Origin: Trichosphaerium sp. ATCC 40318
Taxonomy: Eukaryota > Discosea > Flabellinia > Trichosidae
Length of the DNA: 64,000 bases
Direction of reading: 5' to 3'
Assembly: GCA_038496445.1 (NCBI GenBank)
Contig: JALMLS010000232.1
Span: forward strand, 62,001-126,000
Of this stretch, positions 34,563 to 44,266 are shown in pieces. The notes under the pieces are model-generated. The model was not told the DNA's origin. It made no database searches and saw only the letters and a list, made by a program, of their open reading frames with translations. Each line of letters starts with the position of its first letter. Position 1 is the stretch's first letter. Both the position numbers and the translations under genes were made by a program.

Positions 34563-35343
34563 AGTACCCAATTTACTTGATTTTTCGACCTCTTGGCTGT
34601 TGAACTGTTGAATACAAATAAATGTTAGAATACAAAAATAATTTATGGGTTGGCAAGAGAGCTCCAAATGGTGAAACGCTATCTTTGCTTGAATTTAAAT
34701 CATACAGAAGCAAACACTGTCTGTGTTAAAAAAGCACCAAAACACGTGATTTCTGAGAAATAGAACATGCGAAAACATCACTAAATTTCTTGAAAAGATA
34801 AACTCATTGAAAGTGGCTTTTGAAAGAGTGGATTTGATGTTTTACTTAAAATCGTGTTATTTCAGGTCGAACCTGAACTAATATTTGTTTTTGTAGCTAA
34901 TCCACTTGTAAGTTTGTTAATTTCACTGTAACGCAACTAAACTTGTTGTGTGCTGTGTTTTACGTACCACAATTACTACTGGACCGATTGCAATACGTTC
35001 AATAAGGAGTGGCACTACAAGACCTCCAGCTCTTTATTGAGAAGAAATCTTTGCAGCGTTGACTGTTTTCGAAAATTGAACGGCTTGTGTTGAAACGTTG
35101 AAGGGCACACGAAAGATGAGAATATGTGTAAGAGACGTGGCCTTAGTTGTAGGATATTACCGTATTTATTAAAGGTCATTGCATAATTCAGAGAATACAT
35201 ATTAATGTCATTATTGAGATAACATTAATCTCATGGTTAAATGTAATCAGAGAATAGTAACGTATGCTGTTGCACGCTACATGTACCTACATCGAAGTAT
35301 CTTCTCTCGGAAGCCGGTGTTCTATCAAACCTGGTGAATGCGC
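34563..35343. other. intergenic
   Basis: About 780 bases between minus-strand genes. I see only AT-rich sequence with one CACGTG at 34743-34748. Open frames on either strand look random. Confidence 0.45.
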
Positions 35344-35750
35344 TTATTGTCTTATTGGACGGACTTTATTACTCAGCCGTAGCCTTCTACCACGTCTGAT
35401 TCGGTTTGCTACTGCCTCAGTCTTTTTATGGTATATCTTTCTTACGAGCGTATCTCCAAGGGCAGTTGAAAGATTAATCGCAACTAGTGCATCTTTGGGA
35501 GCTTGAGATCTGAATAGCGGAACTTTTACATGTAGTTATACTGTATTTGATTCAGAATTTGTGTGGTCTTACCCAAGATGTTGCATAACTATAGTACCAT
35601 ATTTATTTTTAAAGTGCATCTTTAACATAACTATGATAGTGATTGGGGCACATAACAAGAAACTTGTATGACTTTGACCCTTTTGACAAATATCGAAATT
35701 TTTTTTTGTCGCCGTTTTGCTTTTGTCTGTTCGTAGGCGCTGTTTAGTCC
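35344..35750 (-). CDS. weak hypothetical protein, start unknown
   Basis: Two open segments splice in frame: an upper one ending near 35573 and a lower one from 35509 to 35344. The joined end reads GTIVMQHLGSQAPKDALVAI, NLSTALGDTLVRKIYHKKTE and VANRIRRGRRLRLSNKVRPI. The upper segment has no early ATG, so the start is either at the internal MLKMHF (near 35632) or in an unseen exon. The mix of a hydrophobic centre and an Arg-rich end is not a family I can name, though an Alba-like fold is conceivable. Confidence 0.35.
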
Positions 35751-35929
35751 GAAACGAAAACAATAGTACTAGAGCGCTGACCCGGTTTGTAAGTGGTAGT
35801 TTTGGAAAACAGAAATAATAGAAGTGGTTCGTGCGTGGACTTGTCCTTTATTTATAATTATACAATTTGTAAAAACGAACATCTTCTGTACAAGTTTAGA
35901 TGTTCGAGTCTACTGAAGATGTTTCCACG

Positions 35930-36373
35930 TTACATGTCAACACCGTGCGCTTCACAAATGTCCAACCACCATTTGGGACCAACACTCTCCATTTCACGTG
36001 TGTAGTTTTCAAATATCTCCTCGCCGGCTTCAATGTCTTTCAAAGCGTACATACGTCCTAGTTTCTCATCGTAAGGCATAGTTTCATCATGACCAATGTT
36101 ATTTTTAGTGTCATGGTGGTTTATATTACGACTTCCGTTCTTTTCATACATCACAATGCCATATGAAGCGTAAGTGTAACCCAGGAATGTAACTCTTTCT
36201 TCCTCCGGCATTGTTTTAAGTTTGTTCAAAAGTTGTTCTTTTGTATTGAAGATAATGTTGTCTCGAGGCCTCCAAACCCACATTAGAGTACCCTTCGGTA
36301 TAAAATGAGTTGCGAAAGCGCCATTACCAGCGTTTGGGATTGTAGATTGCTTGATGTCGAAAGCTATTTGCAT
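35930..36373 (-). CDS. intronless SET-domain protein
   Basis: A 147-residue single-exon SET domain protein, probably a lysine methyltransferase. It opens with TIPNAGNGAFATHFIPKGTL, the SET N-terminal GxG-like motif. It then has SRNINHHDTKNNIG, the N-H-S/x cofactor motif, and MYALKDIEAGEEIFENYTRE, with the conserved ALKDIEAGEEI..NY end. The last residues WWLDICEAHGVDM hold a Cys but no full post-SET zinc site. It is very short, the size of a stand-alone SET domain as found in bacteria and giant viruses. It has no intron although most genes here have many, and it lies in the same orientation as the intronless MORN gene. Confidence 0.82.
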   Translation of the reverse strand: MQIAFDIKQSTIPNAGNGAFATHFIPKGTLMWVWRPRDNIIFNTKEQLLNKLKTMPEEERVTFLGYTYASYGIVMYEKNGSRNINHHDTKNNIGHDETMPYDEKLGRMYALKDIEAGEEIFENYTREMESVGPKWWLDICEAHGVDM

Positions 36374-36862
36374 TTTTATTTGGGATGTGTTGTTGGTGAT
36401 GTGTGTTTCAGTTTTAACAAAAGGGTTTTTGATATGTAACTATGTTGACCCGTTGGAGAACGTTATGTTCACAGTGCGTGATTGGTTGTGTTCCCGTGTT
36501 TAAGTATTATTCAGTGAATAATTCTGACCTTTCAACTGCTTTTGTTAACAATGGTATTCTAAAGGTGTATATAGCAATAAAACATCTATGGCGAATTTAG
36601 TTTTTTGGGAGTTTTTGAAAACGCCTTTCCATCAACACTTTTCTTCAACTTTCCCCTTTCACCGAGCCTATCCTGTACATGTTGAACTTGTAACTTGTTG
36701 AACGGCCTTTTGGTGCTCTTACCTGGTCATGTTCTCTAGCGGAGAAATGGCGCAAAGAGTTTCGAAGAGTCGCTACACGTGTTAAATATCTGCTGTTTTT
36801 TCTGCACAATCACGTTTGAGCTTTTATGGTGACAATAATAGACCAACAACTAATTACACACT
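36374..36862. other. intergenic between divergent genes
   Basis: About 490 bases between the SET gene and the next plus-strand gene. No coding signal. It presumably holds both promoters, with one CACGTG near 36776. Confidence 0.5.
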
Positions 36863-38410
36863 ATGGAGGATCTACCAATAGAAATGGTTGTAGAATCATA
36901 ACGATGCCAGCTTCTAACCCAAATTTACGTCATTAGGTATCAGAAATACTGTCACACGCGCGTAGCATTGCTGATATGGCTAGTTTCAGTAGTGTATCAA
37001 AAGTTTGGTTTGATGTAGTTTACTCAAATACAAATCTCATCAAAAGGCTCGCCAAGGAGCGCTACAAGGTTGGTATACTTGAAACACCCAATGTTGGCTT
37101 ACCAGGTCCTGTACGTACAATCAAACTAGTAGAAATTCGCCCTTACGTAGTTTAACAGCATAAATGGTGGCATATATTGCGTACTATGGCGTCTGCACGT
37201 GTTTTGTTTTTAACCACCAAAGCAATTAGCAATCGTGTACTAGAAGACTTGAGACAGCGTATGATTGCGTATGGATTCAGGCACGTGACGAGCGCAAAAT
37301 AACGTCATCTTGTTGGACCAACTGACCCTAAAAAACAGATACGTTGACACTCTTGAGTTCAACCCTATTATTGCAACATATAATACAGAAGAAATTATTA
37401 AAAGGACTAAAGAGCAGGCATCTCTGATTTCTACTTATGACGTTGTTGTCAACTTCGCTGATGGAGATTGGCGTTATGCTGGCATAGTAAGACCAATAAT
37501 TGGCGATGTGTTAAGTGATATGGTTGATAGAGGATGTGGAGTTATTCAAGGGGTCTTCTCACACTGTAGCTTGCTGGAGAATGTTGGAGGCAGGTGGGAT
37601 ACGGGAAAATATGACCCGCTCTTTCCTTTAATGGCACATTTGTCTGGTAGACATCAGCTAAGGTTAACATAACACATGTTATAACTTTTTACCAAGGTTT
37701 TCTTTTTATTGACTTTATTTTTAGAGGCTCGCATGAAATGAATGAAATTTTAATACCAGAGCATTTTGTCATGACAAACGTAAAGAATATTACATTTCAC
37801 TACACAGGTAAATGATTTTATTCGACCGGTACTAAGAAAACAATGAGAAAAAAAATCATGTTTATTTTACTTCAGATTTCAATACTGTTTTTGACTTTTA
37901 TTCCATTGCAAAGCCTCTTTCTTCTACTACAAAGAGTCGCCTATTATCCAGCTATCGCCTTCGACATAAAATATTATTATTACTTACTTACTACGCCCTT
38001 TATAGCACCCAGTGGTACTTTAAATCCAAACGCTAAAGTGATTGCGAATGCAAAATTAGATGCTCCTTTCGCTGAACAGAATTATATTATAGCTCCTCTA
38101 GTTATTGAACTCGATTGCTTTAAAGGACGTGTCATGTGTCTTAACTACTACCTTGCTTCAACTGATGGGTACAAACAATCTTCATTTGTTTCAAAAGAGT
38201 TCTACAAGTTCAAATCAATTTTTTTCCTTCTTCTTCCTATGACCGCAAGACACCTTTCCCACCTATGGCACTAGAGCTGTAATATTCTTATTTTATTTAC
38301 GCTTGTTTAGGTACTTTACTGGATGGGGTACTAATACAGATGGAGGACGTTTAATTGCTAATTGTATAATATCTTGTTGTCCTTACAAAAAATTACCATG
38401 CCTGGCATGA
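36863..38410 (+). CDS. F-box protein with ThuA-like (glutamine amidotransferase-fold) domain
   Basis: The first two exons encode an F-box (MEDLPIEMVSEILSHARSIA, MASFSSVSKVWFDVVYSN). After a linker the second half has the layout of a ThuA/GATase-1-like domain: LEFNPIIATYNTEEIIKR, YDVVVNFADGDWRYAGIVRP, VLSDMVDRGCGVIQGVFSH, VGGRWDTGKYDPLFPL, RGSHEMNEILIPEHFVMT, LNPNAKVIANAKLDAPFAEQ, GRVMCLNYYLAS and WGTNTDGGRLIANCII. The DVV...DG, D.VDRG.GV and GGRW signatures support this. The intron near 37281 starts with GC (GCACGT), and splicing it joins IAYGF to RYVDTLEF. The domain call is by pattern and the F-box fusion is unusual. Confidence 0.65.
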
Positions 38411-38559
38411 ATAAAAGCTATCAAAACTTCCCTCCACAAGGTGTCTTTATGATAGCCACTATTCTCGTTACCCACTACTCATTGTTCGTGTCAACGTTAC
38501 CTGATAAACCACATACTACGCATAGTTAAGACGACAAGTTAATGTACTACTTTATTTTA

Positions 38560-40193
38560 TTATTCTATAACGACTACATGTTCCAAAGGTGTATTACTTG
38601 TTAGTAAGTCAACAACTTTTTCTAGAGTAACTGTTTTTAAAGAATCATGATGTTGTATACGTTGAGAAGATATAGACTGTATTATATCACGCATAACGTC
38701 TTGTGTCAATCATTAAAGAAAAATGGTAATAAAAATAGGAAAAAAATAGGAAAAGAAAGAACAGCTTGGGTTTTTTTTTGTTTTTTTGGTCCGGATACGT
38801 AGATATTTCCCAATTTGAGTACTTGATAAAGCCCAAGTGGGTGAGAATAAAAAAGATATAGACGCTGACTTCATACGAAGAAGTTTTGCATCAGGAGGGT
38901 CAAGCTACGAAAAAAAGAAAATTAATCCACGAATTAAGTTATTCTTCTTTGACTTTTTAATAAAATCAATAAGTACCTGTGCGTCTGTTGTTGTTATCCA
39001 ACGAGAAAAAGCACCAAGTACATTTATCGTTTTTCGTCTGTTGAGCACTTCAAGAGGAGTTAACTACAAATAAAGTCAGACAAGAACATATAATACTAGC
39101 TTAAGATATACAAACTCACTTCAATCAAAATATCAACTCCAACGCCACCAGTATGTGCTAATATAGCTGCTTCAGGTTCTTCATTCTCCGCAGCAATAAC
39201 AACAACTTATAATTATTTCATTAACAGCACGGTTCCAAAGAAGAAAAAGATTGTTGAAATTCAAAATTTTACCTTTGTTTGGAAGTTTTGCTGTTAGTGT
39301 GCTCTTATCTTCTTCTTTATAACACACGACCATTACAGAAGCATTACTTTCGGTAGCCAAACGAGCAATAAAGCATGCTTCCTAAGTAGTCAGAAAGTCA
39401 ACACTTCATTGAAAGCAAGTTCTAACGCTTACATTAGAGCAACCAATGATAGCAACTTTTTCTCCCCGCAACAAATGTCCAACAGTGAATAGAGCGGTAT
39501 ATGCTGATAACGATACTCCAAGCTTACCGATGACTTGAAGAGGCACTGTTCCTGGTGGTATAGCATCTTTTATGTCACCTGTAAGCGAAATTTCTAGAGA
39601 ACAAAAATCGTACGCAATAAAATTGCTGGTACGCAAACGTACTCAGCTAATCCTCCACAATTTATCAATGATAACAATCCTGCGTGTGATTAGCGTTGTG
39701 TTACGTTGTTTTAGCTACTAAATACCACAGACGTTGACATAGAGATGTAAAATATCTCAAAATATGCGTAATGCGTGTGTGTTTGTACGTACCGGCGACT
39801 AATTGCCCTTTGTTAAACATGTCGACGTCTTGACCGTTTTGTTCTACAATACCGACTATTTCAATGCCTGGGGTAACAGGAAGCGATGTAAACTATGCAG
39901 GAGCGTTATTAGTGTATTTTGACACTGATGTACATAATACGCAACATACAGCGCTATATTCGCCTTTTATAACTTGTTTCTCCATCTGAGATAAGTAACA
40001 TGCCGTTACCCTTCATAAAAGTCAAAAATGTACAATAACACCATTCGCACTTGATTAACACGTCTTGTGGTCCAGGGGTTGGCTTTGGGACCTACGATCG
40101 TTACAAAAAAAAATTACCTGAACTTTGACACGCAACCTCTGTAACTAGACGTATACCGTCATTACTCCAAGAGTTTACAATAACTGCTTTCAT
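38560..40193 (-). CDS. quinone oxidoreductase-like MDR family dehydrogenase
   Basis: This is a medium-chain reductase of the zeta-crystallin (QOR) group, NADPH-dependent. Spliced parts are MKAVIVNSWSNDGIRLVTEV, VPKPTPGPQDVLIK, FTSLPVTPGIEIVGIVEQNG, DVDMFNKGQLVAG, PPGTVPLQVIGKLGVSLSAY, TALFTVGHLLRGEKVAIIGC, EACFIARLATESNASVMVVC and ILAHTGGVGVDILIE. Later come LEVLNRRKTINVLGAFSRWI, SASISFLFSPTW and SLKTVTLEKVVDLL. The normal dinucleotide motif GASGGVG is replaced by IIGCSN, so cofactor binding may be altered. No catalytic zinc ligands are seen. At least eight introns; boundaries are approximate. Confidence 0.8.
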
Positions 40194-40650
40194 TGCGGTG
40201 AGGTAGAGCTGTACAAGTCAATACAATTCATGTTAGCTTATCCGACCAAAAAACTAAGTAACCCTTATTTTGAAGTTCTACTTCAACTGATTGCGATTTG
40301 TTCTTTCTTTCGAGTGTTGACAATTTATCATGTAACTCTCGGGCCAATGTGAAAATTTGTTTGGAGTCACGTGCCGAAAATAAAAAGGCTGCGAATACTC
40401 ATTGTATGAATATGCGAGCAATATAAAACTGCTGAGATCCTTGCGTATATGTAAAGAGTGGATTCCTACTAGTTAGAGGATGATTACTGAATGTTGTTGA
40501 TTATCACGCTGGCATACCTTTTGAGGCCACGTGGCTTTAACAACCACTTCATAAAAAATTGTAGTGCCTGGCAAGTGAATCACAACCGTTTACCTAAACT
40601 TGCGTGTCTAAACCGCTTCAATACCACCTCTAAAACAACAGCTTGTATCT
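40194..40650. other. intergenic between divergent genes
   Basis: About 460 bases with two CACGTG palindromes (about 40366 and 40528). It is the likely shared promoter of the oxidoreductase gene (minus) and the NFX1-type gene (plus). Confidence 0.5.
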
Positions 40651-42317
40651 ATGGCAGAGAACTATCGCGCTTCAAGTGGTAGGCACATACAACCATTATT
40701 GCAAGTTTCATAACGCATAATAGGAAGTGGGGCGAGCCAGCGACATGCGAAGGTAACATTCGTAGCTGAAGTTAATTTAAATTACGTCATCAGGTAAAAA
40801 TTGCTCAAGGTCATACAGAGCGTGCTCGTGCTTTAATGGAGCGACTAATCGACTATGACTATGATTGTGAGGTTTGTTTGGATAAAATTAAGAAGAGATC
40901 TAATCTGGGCTTGTGATAATTGCTATGAAATCTTTCATATCAAATGTATACGCAGATGGAGAAAGGAGTCAAAATCAGAAGGCACTTTTTCAAGCGCTCA
41001 AAATTTCCCTGTGCCGCTGTTTTGTTTGAACTTTGAAACCCCAATTCAAGCGACATGCCCATGTCCAATTGCCATTCTGTTTTCCTCTCTACACGCATGT
41101 TTTGACTTTTGTAACTGTACTAGATGACTTATGGGCCTGTCCTCACTGTAAATCTGACCTGGAATCAAATCCCAAAGCTTCATGTTTTTGTGGTAAAGTA
41201 AAACGACAAGTTTATACCAATTCCAAAACAGTACTACAAAATACTTGTTTTTGAGAACGCAGCATTGACACCTACAGGTGCCGCATTCATGCCGAAAAGA
41301 ATGTGGTAAAGACCTTGAGTGTTGGGCGCATACCTGCACCTTTAAATGTCATCCTGGTCCATGTCCACCGTGTATCATAGAAGGAGAGCCTATAACTTGC
41401 TACTGTGGAAGTACAATAACTATTCCGAGGTACAGATTTCTGTTTATTATCTCATTAACGGTAAATAGGTGTGGTGAAGAAGAAGTTAGGGAATGCGGAA
41501 ATACTTGCAATAAATTACTAGATTGTCAACAACATTATTGTCAGCTAATGTGTCATGAAGGTATCAATGCTTTACACTTTTTAAATCCATTGTCTTTTAA
41601 TATTCAAATGTAGGGGATTGTGGCACATGTACTATTCCTTGTCAGGGTACCCTTGATTGTGGTAAACATTCTTGTGAATACTATTGTCATCAAGGTAATT
41701 CCTTCTCTCAATCGTTATCTCTCACCTCCAACAAAAGGTGATTGTGATAGCTGTACAAACAGTTGTGATAGATTACTAAACTGTGGTAAACATAAATGCC
41801 ACAGATATTGTCATCAAGGTACTTGTCATCTGTAAATCGTTATCACTCACTTGTAAAAAAAGGAGATTGTAGTAGCTGTACAAACAGTTGTGATAGATTA
41901 CTAAACTGTGGTAAACATTCTTGTGAATACTATTGTCATCAAGGTAATTCCTTCTCTCAATCGTTATCTCTCACCTCCAACAAAAGGTGATTGTGGTAGC
42001 TGTTCAAGAATTTGTGATAGAATACTGAACTGTGGTAAACATAAATGTCACAGATATTGTCATCAAGGTATGTATTAAATCGAAGCTTACATTGCTAACA
42101 CAAACAAGGTGATTGTGAGAGATGCAAGAAAATGATTTGTACATGGTGGCCTGTAGCATTGACTGTTTCTCCATGGCTGTTAGGGACAGCTGGCTGGACA
42201 GCTTTTTCCTACAACTGGGTGTCTAACCCAATTTTTTTTAAAGCGCTTTTTCTTTTCACATGGTACAATATCAAGCCATACATGTCCAACATGACATTGA
42301 GTTTCTATCATATATGA
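40651..42317 (+). CDS. NFX1-type zinc-finger protein, internally duplicated, frameshift in RING
   Basis: The protein has an N-terminal RING/PHD-like finger (DYDCEVCLDKIKKR then WACDNCYEIFHIKCIRRW), a second Cys cluster (DDLWACPHCKSDLE, CFCGKVKRQ), and then NFX1-type repeats: VPHSCRKECGKDLECWAHTC, KCHPGPCPPC, CGNTCNKLLDCQQHYCQLMC, DCGKHSCEYYCHQG, SCTNSCDRLLNCGKHKCHRY, and so on to DCERCKKMICTW. NFX1 proteins are DNA-binding or ubiquitin-ligase-like factors. Three points are odd: a one-base frame change is needed near 40905 to join the two RING halves, several repeats are near copies of each other, and the last segment has Trp where Cys would be expected. The 3' end is uncertain; I place it at the in-frame stop. 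Confidence 0.75.
41640..42070 (+). repeat. tandem exon-intron duplication in the NFX1-type gene
   Basis: Four adjacent zinc-finger exons of about 75-80 bases are separated by 43-45 base introns. The introns at 41695-41737 and 41944-41986 are identical over all 43 bases and lie 249 bases apart. The exon cores around TACTAAACTGTGGTAAACAT occur at about 41775 and 41900, with a diverged third copy near 42024. The intron after the second unit is related but longer and diverged. Confidence 0.85.
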
Positions 42318-42519
42318 GATAGCACTTGATATGACCCCTTTGCGCCATTCTGTCTTCTTGGAGTCTGTGACTTGCGCCACCAGTTTTCTAGTTACCGTGT
42401 GACTCAATTTCAGACATACAGCACGTTCCGTATATCTCAACAAGATGCTTAAAATAAACAAACCTTGTAACTTTCAAGAATCAAAACAAGATGTTGTCAA
42501 ACTCCGTTTTTTTTCAATA

Positions 42520-43955
42520 TTATTTTGCGCTTACAGTAGCAATATTTACACAACTTAAAGGCTTATTGTGTCCACTAAATTGCCTTATTAAAACCGACTT
42601 ATCAACATCCCATAAGCAAGCCAAACCATCAGAAGATGCTGTAGCCAAGTATTTACCTTCTCTAGAGAATGCACAATCCCAAACCCATGATCTATGATTA
42701 TCCTTACAATGCTTAACTTCCCACGTATCAGTATCCCATAGTTTAAAAGTCTTATCCGCTGAAGTAGTTGCAAAATCTCTGTAATATGAAGCAGTTAGCG
42801 CAAGTGCATTTTTCTTTGAAAACCAGAAAAAAATGAAAAGGGTTGAGAAAAGACGAACTTGTTATTAGGACTAAAAGTACATCGGATCACGTGCGCATCA
42901 TGTGCTTTTACTATTTTATCTAAAGAAAACGATCCAGTACTATCATGACCCATAGTGTAGACGAACATGCTTCCTACACATCGAAAAAGTCAACGGCCGC
43001 ACACAACAAAATAATTAGGCTTACCATTATTTGATCCAACAGTACAATACTGTTTCTCACTTTCGCTTGTAGAAACAGCAATACAACGTAACGGATTATG
43101 AGCCTTTTTACGCTCAGGCAACTACAAATAAATCAGTCTCAGAACAGCTCAAGCAGTTGGTTTAAAAACTCGGTTTTTTCGGTTTTTTTTTGATTTTCAC
43201 ATAAACCAACCTGCTCTGCAACGCATTTACCATAGCGCATATCAAGTATCCTGACGTTACCATTCTGATAAGCGCCTATAAGCTCGTTTTCATTATGATG
43301 AAGAATACAAGCATTGCATGGCGACGAGTAAGAAAATTGTTTCGCCGTCGAATTTGTTCTAAAAAAAGAAAGTCAAAAGCAACCTTGAGCCAAAAAACTG
43401 TTTTGATAAACGTGAAATGCTTTACTGTTTCTCGATACGCGTTTAATACATACCTTAGATCCCACATGCGTACTGATCCGTCCTCTCCTGCTGAAAATAT
43501 GCGAGTGCCATCTTTATTAAAGCCAATGTCCATGACATTACCTTTGTGACCTGATAGAAGGCCAACCTGGGTTACGTTAGGGTTTTGGCAAAAGTGAAAT
43601 AAAACGACAGTACAGAGTGCGCAAACTGGTACATAAGGATCTGGGCGTTGTACGTACGTGGTGGGTATTGTTCCCAGATAGCTCGTAAAGTCTAATGTTG
43701 GGATTGCCACAAGCAGCCAGTACAGTACGTCCACTTGAACGTGGGGATATTTTGATGCGGTTTACTTGCTATTTGAGCGTATCAGCGAGAATTCACGTTT
43801 TACAACAACCAACCGAGTCTGTGTGTTGAATTTGGCGATAACAATAGCCTGAGGGCACTTCCCAGAAGCGAATAACCAAATCATAGCCTTTTTGAGCTTT
43901 AGAAACTCCATATGTACTCTGAATACGCACCTGCTGTGATAACAATTGAAGGCAT
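42520..43955 (-). CDS. LST8: LST8, WD40 subunit of TOR complexes
   Basis: This is the regulatory beta-propeller of TORC1 and TORC2, bound to the TOR kinase. Spliced blades are MPSIVITAGGYDLVIRFWEV, YCYRQIQHTDSQVNRIKISP, LAACGNPNIRLYEL, VGLLSGHKGNVMDIGFNKDG, TRIFSAGEDGSVRMWDLR, ACILHHNENELIGAYQNGNV, CIAVSTSESEKQYCTVGSN, KIVKAHDAHVIRCTFSPNNK, ATTSADKTFKLWDTDTWEVK and HRSWVWDCAFSREGKYLATA, ending SGHNKPLSCVNIATVSAK. Seven blades and total length fit LST8, and the FNPNA-like GHKGNV and HRWVWDC signatures are conserved. The start is the ATG whose next residues match the family's N-terminus. Confidence 0.9.
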
Positions 43956-44266
43956 GGTACTTATAACATTATTTAGCGGTTTTGACAGACTTAAGGCACC
44001 AGACGCGCCTTTCAGTGATTGGCACGTTCAAATGTCATTGTATAAACTACAACCGCGAACCACGGAGTCTACGAACAGGTTGACCAACACCACACTTTTT
44101 TGTAAACCCTTAGAACTATACGCTTTCAAAGTACGTTAATACCACCCTATGGCTTATGGGTTTATGCTATAGCACAGTGGTTGCTGCAATAAGGTGCGCC
44201 TTTACCAACTTGATGGTTTTTTGTCAAAAGCAAAACGGATGAGTAAACGAAATATTAGAGTATTTA
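43956..44266. other. intergenic
   Basis: Three hundred bases between the LST8 start and the formin stop, both on minus. No coding signal and no repeat. Confidence 0.5.

Noticed and set aside
35264..35506. 80-codon Leu-rich frame on plus
   Set aside because: It is antisense to the better supported spliced minus-strand segment ending at 35344.
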